64,000 nt of DNA from NCBI GenBank assembly GCA_036674765.1, contig JARVKI010000072.1, positions 62,001 to 126,000 on the forward strand, read 5' to 3'. The position numbers were made by a program, and so were the translations under genes. This document shows, piece by piece, positions 12,295-26,900 of the stretch; position 1 is the stretch's first letter, and each line of letters begins with the position of its first letter. The notes beneath the pieces are model-generated. The model was given only the letters and a program-made list of their open reading frames with translations, had not been told where the DNA came from and made no database searches. The DNA comes from Seiridium cupressi. Lineage: Eukaryota; Ascomycota; Sordariomycetes; Amphisphaeriales; Sporocadaceae.

Positions 12295-14465
12295 TTTGGA
12301 GGTTCTTGTGATTATTTTATCGTGGTGGTGGTTGAATTTGGTGTTGGCGAGGCTTCTTCTGTAAGTGAAGCTCAAAAACTATAATAATCCTTAAATGGAG
12401 GGGTTCGTTCCAAGGATATTCTGTTTCTTCTTTTTTCTTTTGCGGGGTTGGTCTCTACTCGTGGGGTACTCGCACTTAAGGGGTCTTGTGTAATTCGTAT
12501 AGGATTTTCAATGTTTTTAGAGAACCGTCAACTTATGTGATGTGTTTTATTTCAAACTATCTTTTTCCCGTCCCAACTTTGAATCATTTTTCATCAAGGC
12601 TTGACCTATAGACAGCTCGGGCACCTTCCCGAACGTTCTAATAAAAAGCTATACTGATAAGCCATTTTAGGACTAGTGATCAATCACGTGTGTCTTATCA
12701 GGGCCCCGGAAACGTTGGGAATTGCTAGGAATCCAGTCAAGAGCAGGCAAGTGTGACCTATTCATCGTGGTTTTGAGGTACAAACACATGAATCTGGTAT
12801 ATACACCTGAACAATTCCACCAAAGACAAGAAACATGGCAATATTGCCAAGTCAGATAGCTGCCCGCATGGCCGATGTACACGTCGGTACGGTGTAGCTG
12901 CCCCACTAGATTGCCCCTCATTGCTGCTTTAAGATATGGTTGAGCGGGCGAGTTGGAAGGGTGTCAGCCGCCATTTCGGTCAGCCTCAATTGTTGTCTTG
13001 CGATGGGTCCTGTAAGGCATCAGTATATTGGCACAACCATGCGAAGAACTGAAACAGCCCAGACAAAGAGGAGCCTAAACCATTGCATGTTCACTCCAGG
13101 CAGCCTTATCAGGGACAATTGTTTCAATAGCGGCTGCCTCAGCGTGGTTCGGTATTACAGCATGGATCGTCAATTGGTCTTTTAAGCAGTAGCATAGTTA
13201 ATATTGACGACACTTTATCAGAATGATCCACCAGCCGGGAGCATCTGTGTGAGTGAGATGGGAATAGATAGGCTCCCGCCTTGTGCATATTGGAATTGTG
13301 GGATGAGGCTTTTGAGCATACATAGCCCCTTGCATACGCAACTACGTCGCCCCATCTCGCATCTGGTAGACCGCAAATGGCGATGCCTGCTTGGCGGCGA
13401 AGCTCATTGCAACCAACAATCGGCCAGGCATACGTAACCATACAGCTCCAGCCACAGTCCCAGAACACTGCTTATTGGGCTGGGCCGCTCAGCCCTTAGG
13501 GCAAATTCTTTTGCCTCTGACGAATCAAAAGTCGGATATAGCTTTCTGCTGCATTGCCAGTCATTGTCAGAGAGAAGGTGAGCGTGTCTCCAGATGACAG
13601 GTAAGTGAATGTGCTGTTGAATGCTCCCTAGACCGGCAAGCGGAACTCGTGAAGCAGCATCAGCCTACACTTATGAAGCAGCCTGGTCGGGACCATATCA
13701 GATGTGCTCCAGATCCGCATCCGGACGTCTCAGGACTGAACATCAGGAAGCTTGATCATGATTTCACGAGGGAGTTTGGAGCCTAAATAGAACAATTAAT
13801 TGTAGCAGCCGATGACGAGTTCTTGTGCTTCTGGAAACAATTATTGACTTAGTGCAATTATGCGAGTAGACTTATCTCGGTGCCTGTAGAGGTAGTGAAG
13901 AGAGGGTGTAAAACATGTACACGATGGATTGATTCTCTTGGGTTGACGGTGCCTGAGCATGTACCCAAGGCGCCAATGGAATGCCACAGACCAGCCACAA
14001 TTTTACGTTGCCCAGCTACATGGAGGCAAAAGCGGCAAGGGGCATGTCGAGATTCCAGCTTTTTAGGGGGGGAGTTGCACTAACTGGGGGCCGGTTGAGG
14101 GGTTCTACTGTGATGTCCAGTCTGATTAGTCTTGGCTTGGGACCTCCAAAGCAACTGGGTCGGGTCGCTCCTTGTGAATTCGAACCCACAACTCGATTCG
14201 AGCGGCGCTGCACTGCACTTGGCCTTTCCCTTTTCCCACCTCCTCCACCGCATCAACCATCACTCCGATCGTTGACAACACATTTTAAGGTCCATCTCCC
14301 AGCCTCCTCTCCTTGTCCGCTACTCCATTGTAGACATCGAGGCCCTTCCCAATCCAGAATAACACACAACCGCTCCCACGATCCTGCTATCGCGCGAGCT
14401 TCATTTTCTTCCTACTGCATTTCTTCTATTTTCTTGACCTTTCATCTACTACGTAATCCGCCAAA
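12295..14465. other. Intergenic region between divergent fes1 and actin
   Basis: 2.2 kb shared 5' region. The last 250 bp before the actin ATG (about 14215-14460) are rich in C and T with many short pyrimidine tracts, as is usual for highly expressed fungal genes. This likely holds the actin promoter and leader. No protein gene recognised in the rest. Confidence 0.55.
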
Positions 14466-16081
<1,616 letters not shown>

Positions 16082-16616
16082 GCGCTTGTGGCTAGCAGTA
16101 CTTAGTTCCTCCGCCCCGTTTTCACGAGTCCACGACAATACCGACAAGGTTACGGTTCCCGAAGGTGCAGGACTCCTCGTACCGATGTGGAAGTGTTCCT
16201 CCCAAAGACGAATTTCATATCTACGAAAAGTTCTAGTAATGGTCGAGCGATTCGGGTCTGTATGTAGACAGGCTCTCGAGAGAATGGAGAACATGACGTG
16301 CTTATTCAGGAGGCTTTTGATGCACGGAATGGGGTAGACAATTACAGAGGGATCGATCATATACTTGTTGTCTTTTTCTCGTTAAGTGTCTGATTTGAAG
16401 CTATTTTCCGTGCTTGTGAACGTCGTCCATCGTATTGAGCTGCAATGCTCGATTTCATGCTGAACCGGAATCCGCAGTGAAATTCGTCATGCCGTACTCT
16501 ACTGATTCAAGATAATGCTTCGAATTGCGCTGATTCGGTAGGCTAACTCTACAGCAGCTTCTGCTCAGTGAACTACATGATAGGTAGCCTCAAGCTACTG
16601 GGATGCTTTTCCGAGG
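16082..16616. other. Intergenic region between convergent actin and GGQ-protein genes
   Basis: 535 bp carrying the 3' end of actin and of the minus-strand release-factor-like gene. Nothing else is visible. Confidence 0.6.
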
Positions 16617-17231
16617 CTACGTCTTTTCTGTATCTAACCGCCTTGGGTTTTTGTCGTCCACTGGATCTTCTATTGTGTCTTCTGCTACGTCCTCGGCTCC
16701 TTCCACGTCGTCATCATACTCGTCCTCAAACTCCAATGTCTCATCGTTAATCCCAGCCCCAACAGCACCCTCCTCCAACTTGCGATACTTCCTCCTCTTC
16801 TTCTTTGCCGCACTGGCCCTCTTCTTGCGCTTCACCTCCCCAACGACCGAGCTCCTGCTCTCCTCACCTCTGCTCATATCATCAAGCTTGTCGGCCAGCA
16901 GTTGCCGGGCAATCTTGCGGTTCTCGGTGCGCGAGCGCGTCGCCTGGCACTTAACCACTAGCCCCGTGGGAATATGTTTCAGTTGGACGGCCGAGTTGGT
17001 CTTGTTGATCTTCTGCCCGCCCGGCCCGGAACCCTTGAGGAAGGACTCGTCGATCTCCGTGTCGGGCGGCGGTTTGGGACGTGGCGGGAGGTTCGTATGT
17101 TTCTTTTGGAGCGCGCCGCATGTTGAGAATTCTTGCGTCGCTGTGGCGGCGGAGAATCTATGCGGCGCGGCTGTAGATAGAACATCGGAGGCTTGGCGCA
17201 GCAAGCGAGAGAATTTGAGGAGTCGGGACAT
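16617..17231 (-). CDS. Mitochondrial class-I release-factor-like protein (GGQ domain only)
   Basis: Single-exon protein of 204 aa. The N-terminus is a mitochondrial-type presequence (MSRLLKFSRLLRQASDVLST). The core contains GSGPGGQKINKT with the GGQ tripeptide at residues 71-73, which catalyses peptidyl-tRNA hydrolysis on the ribosome, followed by a basic KRKKRASAAKKKRRKYRK stretch and an acidic tail. There is no codon-recognition domain. This layout matches the family of yeast Rso55 (YLR281C) and human MTRFR/C12orf65, which rescue stalled mitochondrial ribosomes. I chose the ATG at 17231 because longer in-frame sequence upstream lacks an ATG. Confidence 0.92.
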   Translation of the reverse strand: MSRLLKFSRLLRQASDVLSTAAPHRFSAATATQEFSTCGALQKKHTNLPPRPKPPPDTEIDESFLKGSGPGGQKINKTNSAVQLKHIPTGLVVKCQATRSRTENRKIARQLLADKLDDMSRGEESRSSVVGEVKRKKRASAAKKKRRKYRKLEEGAVGAGINDETLEFEDEYDDDVEGAEDVAEDTIEDPVDDKNPRRLDTEKT

Positions 17232-18360
17232 TGTCGCGAAGTATCTATGGTCTCGGCTTCGAAATCGTGTCGTGGTGCTCGAGGGTGTCGGGCATGCGCC
17301 GGCGTCGCCGGTTTCCGTTCGAAGTCGCAGCAGGTACAATTCCGTATCCAAGTCATGGCGTCGCTACCATTGGGTATGAGAAGCCGCCGTAATTGCCCAA
17401 GCCCGAAGAAAAAGTAATGTTAAAAAAGAAAAGTCGGGTTTCGTTAGACGGTCAGACCCTTCTTAGAAATGACGTCCGGTCCAGGGCCATAGCTCCCTGC
17501 CCGTTTTGGATCTTGGTATCCGACCCGCCCTTCCGCCTTCTTCACTTACACCACCAGTTCGCTGACCTGGGCACCATTCCGTGATCAATATCCCGTACAG
17601 AATCTAGAACAATACCTTTTCTACTCGTCGCTACCAATGCACACCTGAACCGCCAGAATGGTCATGGCCCTTATGCAATGCATTGGCACATCTACATTTC
17701 GGGCGTTGTGGCGCTAGTTATGCCTCAAGAAATATCAATTTGAAGTCACTTTTGGGGTCAATGTCTTCACGACAACGGAGAAGTTCTTTTTCTGTAAATC
17801 ACTCCGTCTACTTTCTGGTTAGGGTCAACGTTATCCAATTCGCCCTTGCGCTGTATCCAAGGTCACTGACATTGGCCACCATTGGCTAGACATCGTCCTG
17901 GTGCTCCTCTGCGTCCTAGTATTCTTTGCTACAGCAATCTACTTGTCACTCTGGACGACCTCGCTAGTGGTACTCATGATCGTATATTTTTGTGGACGCC
18001 GGGCTGCTATGAAGTGCATACGTAACGGATTGGCTGCAGGAACCGGCCAAATGACACAACAGATGACCGATGAGCTGCCCCTTGCCTTTCAAGGACCGTT
18101 CCGCTATGGCGGAGGATGCGACAGGCACATGTGCCAGGCGTTTAATGCTGTAGGACAGGCACGTCAAACACGGAATGAACAGAAGGAGCAGCACCACACC
18201 TCGGGATAGGGGTATCAGCAGAGGGCGCTGAACATTTATGTTACTCCTTGGCCCCAGATTGACACGTGTCCGAATGGACCATAGCGGAGGTTTCTCGAGG
18301 GAAATCGTGCAGTCTTTAGCGTTCGATTTTCAGACCCTATGTACATCCTTCTCTCTAGTC
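17232..18360. other. Intergenic region upstream of the GGQ-protein gene
   Basis: 1.1 kb between the start of the GGQ gene and the 3' end of elp2, both on the minus strand. A plus-strand ORF at 17901-18209 begins with a hydrophobic stretch but has no ATG at its start and no relatives I recognise. No supported gene. Confidence 0.5.
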
Positions 18361-20902
18361 TCAAGAGGACGTGTAGGAGTATACCCGCAAGGAGGCATCT
18401 TCTCCGGCTATGGCCAACTCGCCTTCCGCTGAATTGGGCCTCCATGATAGCTGTGAAACGGCTTTGGCCAGAGATAAGCTGCGACGAGTTAGATATACAA
18501 TCACGCAATTTTTCTTTTGAAACGAGTACTTACTTTTCCGGCAATGGTATGCTGGATATGACGCGGAGAGTTTGGGAGTCGATTGTATGTATCGAGACTC
18601 TTCCATCCTCATTCCCTGAAGCAAGCAAAAACCTGCCAGCTTCGTCCTTCCGTGACAAGAAATCAATCGCCGTAACAGGGTATGTTGCCGACACCGAAGT
18701 TGCCAGAGTGATCGTGTCATCTGACGCGGCTTTTTTCCAAAGCTTGATTTGCTTGTCCCTTCCAGCTGTTGCAAAGACTAACGAATCTGTCTCGGGAGCC
18801 CACGCAGCATCCAGAATCATTCTCGAGTGGCCTTTTGGATTGGCTTGCGAAAGCTTAAAATTGAGCGTGTTTTCGGAGTCTCGTTCAAAGACAGCCCATT
18901 GTCGATCTCGACCAACGCTTAACAGATATCTGTCATCTTCAGAAAATCTCAGCCGAGTAGCTGTTAGAGTATGCGCCGCCAGCGGTGGCCTGACTTCTGT
19001 CCATTTCTCTGTTTCGAACAGCCTGATGACAGCATGGTTGAGTGAGCTGGCCTTGCAAGCACTAGCCACGAGAGTGCCGTCGTGACTGACTGCTAGACAT
19101 GAGATCTCGTAACCATGTCCATACAGTTTCTCCATTTCAGGCCACAGAGTATGGCGGGAAAGACTGTCCTCGAAAGGAGGATGATCGATCTCCAGGACGG
19201 ATTTCCGTACCGTCGAGCCAGGGTCAAGGGCTTCTCGATCTTGCTCGGGGTTTGCTGCTACGATTTCTTGGTCGTCATCCACTGCGTCGATTGCTTTGTT
19301 CGACAGCCCAAGCACAGGCATGTTCGCGGCATCGGGCATATTCTCGAACTGTGAGTCGCCAATGTCGCACAGCCGGTTAAGAAGTTTTGCAACTGCCTTA
19401 GGCTCGTCGAAGACACGCATAAGTTTCTCGTCGGCGCCGGAAACGAATTGTGAAGAACCGATGGAGTCTATACAGTTCAGGTCGTAGCCATGGATCTGTG
19501 GCCTTGCCATCTCATGCCAGGTATCCTCGCCGGCTCCTGACTTCCATTTGGCATGCAAACGTGTCGTTTGGTCCAAACTAGTAGACAGAAGGTACTCGCC
19601 ATTCTTCGACCAAGAGATACCAGTCACAGACCTGACGTGACCGCTGACACCGAAGCTTTGCACCCATCGGGCTCCATCCTTGTTGTAATCCCAACGCCGC
19701 CAACTTCCAGTCCTTCCAAGTGTGACGACTGTCCGGCCATCTGGAGACCAGAGACCAGTCCAAAACCCACCGGTACTTCCTGTGGCTGTCGTGGCTCCCT
19801 TCTCCCGGCTTATCTCACCCAGGCGCACGGTTGTAACCCAAATACCAGATGTCGGGTCTGCCTCCCATATTGCCAGTGTGTTATCCGCAGATGTTGATAG
19901 TAACTGTAATCGCCCGTCTGCATCGTAGTACCATCTGGCACTATAGATCCAGTCATCATGCCCGAGTAGCAGTGCCTCAAACGTGATCGAGAAGTCTGCA
20001 TCACCGGCCTTCAAGCGATGAACCTTGTTTGAGGGTGATTTCCCGGGCAGAAAAGTACCTAACGTTGGGTCATTGCCTGCCGCTGCCGCTGCTGGCAGGT
20101 CTTTGCCCTTGTGGAAACGCCACAGGCGCACATACTTATCCTGGCTAGCAGATGCGAGGATCAGATCGCCCGAGGGCCCAGTGGTCTCGAAAGCGAAGTC
20201 CAACGAACGAATCCATTCTTCGTGGCCGGTGAGCGTAGCTTGCAGTTCGAATTTCGCCTCTGGTGACGGTGCAGCCACGAATACCTGGACGAAGTTTCTC
20301 GTTCCTGCCACTGCCAAGACGAGTCCTTCGCCGTGAGGGCTCAAATCGCTGATGGCCACGCAGAGAGGGAAGAACTTGGGACTAGGTTTAATGGTTTGCA
20401 GCAATGTGACGTTGCTGCCATCGAAGCGCCATATCTTCACCGAAGCGTCTGCTGCTCCAGTTGCAAAAATGCGGAAGGGCCTGGCATGCAGGCTATTGAG
20501 AGCTGCAATACAATTTACGGGAGCAGTATGCTCCTCGACCGTCTCAATGCACACAGCGGAGTTGTTCTCGTCTATTTTCCAGATTTTTAAAGTCTTGTCG
20601 TCTCCACCAGAGACCAAATACGAGTCTGTGTCATTTTCTACCCTGGGAAGAAACTTGACGGCCTTTACGGCGTCTGTATGACCTTGCAATAGTTTGCTGA
20701 TTCCCTTGGTGGCATGATCCTGCAGAACTCATTACTTTCCATGTATTCTGAGCGTATCGATTTGACTCACATCAGGCCGCCAAAGCGCAATATTGGAATC
20801 GGCACCAAAAGCCACGAGGCCAAGGCCACTCCAGTCTGCACCCGCCGTGTGCCTATTGGCCCCTACGGAGAGGTACTCGATGCCAATCTTGGCCACGCTC
20901 AT
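18361..20902 (-). CDS. elp2: Elp2, WD40 subunit of the Elongator complex
   Basis: Elp2 is a scaffold of Elongator, which modifies wobble uridines in tRNA. Exons: 20902-20771, 20719-18534, 18478-18361 (811 aa). The protein is built of WD40 repeats from end to end: GADSNIALWRPD, LVSGGDDKTLKIWKI, FATGAADASVKIWRF, LASASQDKYVRLWRF, LLSTSADNTLAIWEA, YLLSTSLDQTTRLHAKW, FATAGRDKQIKLWKKA and, after the last intron, AIAGEDASLRVYSY. The segment DLNCIDSIGSSQFVSGADEKLMRVFDEP is characteristic of Elp2 rather than of other WD40 proteins. Both introns have consistent phases; the last one (18533-18479) is 55 nt and must be removed to reach the conserved C-terminus. Confidence 0.97.
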
Positions 20903-23900
20903 CTCCAAGGTCGAAGTGAAATCATTTATGTGAGGTTGAGAAAGTTTTGTGACTGATCCAAGAGAACACTGTGATTGGTTGCTGCACTAGAAGATTCAAT
21001 TCGGGGCTGTTGCCATTTGCTGACGGCCCGAGGCGGGCCGGCTGGTAAGGATACGCCAGAACATAGCCCATCCAACTATTGCTTTGCGATAGAAGTATGC
21101 ATAATAAAAGTAAAAGGTGAAGTAGCCAGAATGTTCAGTATAATGGAAGTGAATTCGTGAGTTGGAAGTGATGAAGCTTCAGAAATGATTTACTCGCAGC
21201 ATAGTCGAGCCAGTGGAAACTCGCAACTTGTAATAGCACACTTTGCTGGCATTACTTCAAGGTCACTATGCTGAAATTGTTTTATTAAATAGTTCCTTAT
21301 GACTGCCTCAGTTCAAGGCCGGAATATCCTGCTTGGCATGACGTATACATCACATAATCCATAATGCTCTCAGAAGTAAATATGAGCGGGCTCTGGCGGC
21401 TCATCAAAGGGAAACAGAGTGACATGCAAGTGTAGCCAAAGTTTATAGGTTATGTTGTTAGTTGTCCGTCCATCTTGGCGATACAAAGTATGGACAAGGG
21501 TCCATTTAACTTCCAATCGGTTCAACGTCTCTTTAAATTTACAAGGCGTTAGTTAATACACTGGGGCGTTCAGAAATTGAGTAGATGGTGCGAGACTTTG
21601 CAACATGAACCGTGCATGACGAGGACCGATAATCTTAAGACACTATTAATCTTGAACTCGCGGGTTATAATCTGTCCGTGCTTTGGGTAATATCGGTCGC
21701 TACACTATCATTGGTTCTGATGTGCGAAACAAAATCTTCTGAATATACGCTTGGAATCATATTGAAAGATTGGGGGCTACTATTCAAGCCCAAACCTGGA
21801 ATGTGAATAGGTTCCCGGGCCTAAATGCGCTTACCGGACTCAGGAATTTTGTGTCGGTTTTGAGTCTCGCGCGTGTTTATGAAAGAAGGCTAGAAAGAGG
21901 TAAACCTGCAATTCAGTACCATTGAGCACATAGGGTTTTCCAATGTCCAATGTAGACATGGGTGCCAAATATACTCATCGAGCGCCCTTAAATGTGACAG
22001 CATACGGAACCAGGGATGCCTTTCCTCTATTGCACTATCTTAAAAGGGTTGCGGCCATTTTCGCTTTAGCAAGTCTACAAGGATTCCACGGAAATCAAAA
22101 GATGGCTTTCAACTCGAACTGTACCAAGCTTCATTAGACTCTGCTATCTCTCCATTCGTGAACCTAAGAGAGAGAAACGGCAAGATACGCCACCTCCACC
22201 ATGTCTTCGATCTTTATGATGTCGTGGAACGTATCTGGCGAAATCGGAGATTGGTAAAGAGGGGCAGGATGAAAAAGAATTTTCGAATTCATATGCTACC
22301 GAAAAATGCAGCTGATCAACAATTTCTGTAGGAAAGATGGTGAGTTAGTCTACATTTGACTTTGTGTCGGTGTGACAAGTCTCGGTACATCTTTGAGACT
22401 TACACCCAGTCTACTGAATTGGGTGTATTCTTTAGTTGCCGATTGGGCAATAAGTTGTCCTGGGACACTAGAGCAAATTTAGAGAGTTACAGGCGACCAA
22501 ACTATTTGTGAGGCAATCACCAAGAAGAAATTGTACCAACACCTGTGTTAAGCAACCTTAGTCGGTGATGGTCGTTCACAGCCCATTTATCAGTGCAAAA
22601 AGCACGTAGTTTTGTGTGCCAACGTACATTATTGCAAAGGATAGAAGTCCCATGTAGGCTATAGAATTCGGCACGGTGCCGACGGTTTGCAAATTGTCGA
22701 ATCGTCCAATGCAGGTCACAGTCGCGATCAAGAAAGCTAGAGCGATCAACGTCGTGTTTGAGTTTCTTGGCGTATTGTTGACTAGCAGACGAGTGCGAAG
22801 TTTTTTTTTTTTTTTTTTTTTCCCTTCTTTTCCCTCTGGATATCAATGATACTCCGTTATATTAGGGAAATATATTGAGTTGGCCGAATGACTCCGTACC
22901 AAGAAGACATTTTCATATTTTGGAATGATATATTCTCTTATAGCAGAACCGACTACAACAGGTGTGATGCCTAATATTGTACATGAGATGCAGAAATGTC
23001 GCTTGACAGTAAAAACTGCAAAACCACGCGTGTGAATTCCAACTATAGTCAATGTCTTGTCTGGACAATCCCATAGCATGACTTCTGCGTGGAATGGCAA
23101 ACATACGAGACTTACCCAACGTTTGAAGTCAGGAATTAGTTTGCTGTCGTGAAACTGGCACGATCATCGTTTGTGGTGCGCATACGCCAAATGTGCTTTT
23201 ACATGGCCACTTCGAGGCCTTGTTTGGTCGCACAAAATCCCAATGCCGGCCCTTAGCCTTTTCCAAGTCAGACATGGCTGAATCAAAAAAGGAAGTCCAA
23301 GCCCAACAAAAGAGAGTCTAGAATGTCTCGTTGGGCCGTGAGGCCATACCGCTCCCGCTTTATAGGGTACGGTAAGTTTGAGCTAGACCTAGCCCAACCC
23401 AACCCAACGGGCCGTTCCTGGCGCGGAGACCGGATTGGGTCTCCTTGGAGGCCAGGAACCCGCACCCATGCTGGCGGGCTCGGTAGAGAGCTTCAAGCTA
23501 ACCCTCAAGTCAATTGACAGCAGGACAGGGAGCGAAACTTTCACAGTTGTTGCGCCGCCCAACACACTGCAGCGTGCCGCCAATTCATAGCGTTATGCGT
23601 GGCTGCACCTCGCCCGATCCGGAAGCCAACCCCAGCAGGCTCCGGCGAGCACATGAGGACTTCGCTGTCCCCATTGCTGGATAGTGGTGTGTCCCTCGAG
23701 GCCGCCCTGCTCGGTATTGGGCCTGAGGGCGAATGGTCGCATCGCAACGCTGGCCACTCTCCAGCGTATCCGGGCGCTGCTTGGTAAGTGCTTGGGTGTA
23801 AGTGGTAATAATAGCAACCATTGTTTGAAGCTAAGATCGACGCCGTCAGACAAGAGATCTTGTCCCGAAAGCGAAGCTCGGGGAAGATCTTGAATGAACT

Positions 23901-26900
23901 CAATGCAATTGCCGCCTGCATCTAATGTCTTGGACCTCATGACTACAAGGTTGCAGCTCCTGCAGCTTACTCCATGCACGTCGAGGAGCTGTGCGAGCTT
24001 CTCGTTCGCCAACAGCCACCCAATTCCGCCTTAACATGTGACATCAACCCATAGGTGATCACCCGTTTTCCTGTGGTAGTTCATGTTGAGCTGTTGAAAG
24101 CACAAGCCTCGAAAAGCAGGTCAAAACTCACATTCGGGAGACTATGAGGCTTTTTCTTCAATGCATATCAAGGTTCAACGAAGTAAATGTGACATATCAT
24201 CCTGGCATATCCTGCCCGTCCTTGGGATCCACCAAAAACTACGTCTTTCATCTGCATGGCGGGTGTCATGGACGTTGTTTGGCTGCAACATGGGAATGTT
24301 AGTGTCATCGTTTTGGACTCCGGAGGCAACATTAGCTATTCCCTCGCACAACGTCGGCCGAAACAACTCCAGCAGACGCCTGAACTTGCAACCAACCACG
24401 GACCCTCCTGCTTGGCATTGGCCAATGGAGTTGAACCACTCAGTGGTAAGTCATCGTTATTGGTCCTGAAATCCTCAACCAGTTTGGATGAGTGATGTGA
24501 TAATCAACTGGGCATCAACACTTGAATGAGCCACGTAAATCCAAAACAACTGCTTTTGTATGCATCGTACTAGCTCATCAATGATACACCCTCGACCTTG
24601 CCCTTCTCAGTCGTGTACGAAGGTAGGCTGCCTCCATGCATGAGCAGTAATGAGCAGACTGATTTACCCTTTTGCTTGTTCTCCAACTTAGGGCTATATA
24701 TCTATAGATGTCGTGGAATCCATGGCTCTGAAACCGTTTTGAACATTTGCATGGAAATGTGGCCCTCTGTCTCGGGGGGCAAAAATACTGGCAGGATGCC
24801 TCATTCTATCCACGCCGAGTTTTTGAAGGCAACTATAGGGATATCCCAAAGTGAGACATGGCTGCAGATGCGATCGTGGGCCCGGGAAGTCGAGTCCAAT
24901 GACAATTCATGAGATAGCTTCATGACAATGTGTTCTCGTCACAGCCATCAATGACTGGGGGATGGTGGTTGACGGTATGCTATTCAGCTTGTCATAAATG
25001 CTCTTTGAATGAAACGGTGGACCACCGGTTAAGGAGTTCGCAATGGTTCACCTAGGGGCCTACCATCGTATGTGCATCATGGTCTAAGCATCAGATCAGA
25101 GCAGAACTTGGCTCGTGTGATCAAGTATCCAATGTGCCAGCCGGGAAGGACAGTATCCGTAGGCTTGAACGGCGGCTATACTCCTAGACATGCAGCCACC
25201 GGTAGAAAGATATTCCAGGATGAAAGAAGAGATGTGCTCACAGGGGCTGCGCTAAGACCTGGATGGTTGATCGATAAGACCCTATACTCCGGGTTCGAAT
25301 CTCGTCTGTAAATCATGCCTTGGCGTTGCAAATAACGAGAGATTGGGAGATGCCCACCGTAAGAAGGCGAACGCAGATGGGCAGTATAAGGCGGACATAA
25401 ATCGCCCCTGGCCAGCAAGATCCCTGTGATTGGCTTGTCATTTAGCCGAGAAAGATGTACGCGCAAAAAGAAACAAGCTTCCCTGATCTTATCAATCCTA
25501 GGACAGACAGTGTGCGGTGTGCCTACGCGGTCCGTTGCTTGCACCGCACGTGATATCGGGGTGGACGGCGAGAGTGAGCAGCTGGCTCAGGATTACTGCT
25601 TCGTGTCTGTCGTATTTGCGGTTTTCATCAGCTAAGTTGTTTTGCGCGACCAGCACAACATCGAATGTGCTTCGTTCCACGTCCCTCGACTTCCTTGCAA
25701 ACTGATTGTCGGGACGAGTTAATCGGTTCGGGATTAGATGTCTTGGCCTACACCTATTATCATACTATATCTACTGATCTTCTAGAGAATTATCGACAGA
25801 GCAGGTTAGGGGAGGTGCAGGGTCACTTGTGATCATTTGATGTGGCGTACCAGAATGAGCATGAACGAACTGCTACAACCAATTGTCTCGTGGTCGCACG
25901 ATACATTCAGTCACCCACGTGGAACAAGACTACGGCAAGCTGTAGCTCGGCTTCATCGGGCAGTTTCCGCGCGGGTACATCAGGTTAAGCCCTATTATGG
26001 CAAGCTAGCCGCTCGGGCTGTTCAGTCGCTTGGAAGCAGACCAATACAAAGCACAGTGGCAAAATGAGGAGGACATTCAGATGCATGCGTCCACGTTCGT
26101 GAGCATCATAACTATGCCGGTGCAAAGCACTCCATGCGTTTCTGTTGCAGTTCAAATGACAATTCTGCCAATGAAAAGAAGGCAAGTAATCGCTTGGCAG
26201 CCAGGGTGAGGGAGAGCCCCTGAAGTCCTCTAGGCTCTTGGATTCCGGTAATAGCTTCATCTAGAGGGTGACTTGAAGGGAATTTCTGGCTGAGAACTCC
26301 AGCACTGACTACAAGCTGTTTTGTACCTGAAATATGGCGCGGAAAGTCCTATAAAGAGCAGGTATGGCAATCATCCGATAGGCTGCAACAATCCGACAGG
26401 CTGGCCGTTCGATCGCCAGCTACAAGGTCCAGGGCGAGCGGGCACTCAAGCCCAGTCGTGTGCGAATTGGCATATGGCAGATGGGCGGACGAGGATTCTC
26501 AGCCCGACCAGCCAGCGGCTCCAGTGGTCACGATGGACACAATCGTTGGTGTGCGGATCACCCTTGCACGAACTATGCCCTAAAATCGTATGTCGCTGGC
26601 TTGGGGAGACCCGGGCTGCAAACAGTTGAGATGAAAGTTTGCGATTAGCGCAATTGGTTTGCGGTCCCATGACCGGATCGTATCCAGAAAAGAGCCACCT
26701 GGCCGTCAAATTCGCGTGTAAGCTTGCTGCAAGCTGTGGCACGTATCCACTCGAAGCTGCAGTGTCGTTGAGCGAGGTGGAAACACTGTGAGCTCAGGGA
26801 CGGCCATTGTTGCAGTGCAGATTCGGCGCGATCACGTTCCTGACAGCCTGACCGTTCCAAGCGTCGTACATTGTGGATCACGAATGGGGTTTGGAGCCTC

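Noticed and set aside
14165..14205. Minus-strand GGGTTCGAATT box resembling a tRNA T-loop
   Set aside because: The flanking stem does not pair in T-arm register and no acceptor stem is present; it is part of the actin promoter region.
23120..23285. Minus-strand ATG frame beginning MSDLEKAKGRHWDF with possible GTATGC donor
   Set aside because: Even after the best splice it yields only about 41 residues without homology or conserved features.
23390..23412. CCCAACCCAACCCAA run resembling a telomere-type repeat
   Set aside because: The unit is CCCAA, not the fungal CCCTAA; only three copies, in the interior of a chromosome segment.
25240..25320. tRNA-like T-loop (GGGTTCGAATC) with a weak acceptor match
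   Set aside because: The acceptor and D stems have several mismatches and no clean anticodon arm can be drawn. At most a decayed tRNA relic.
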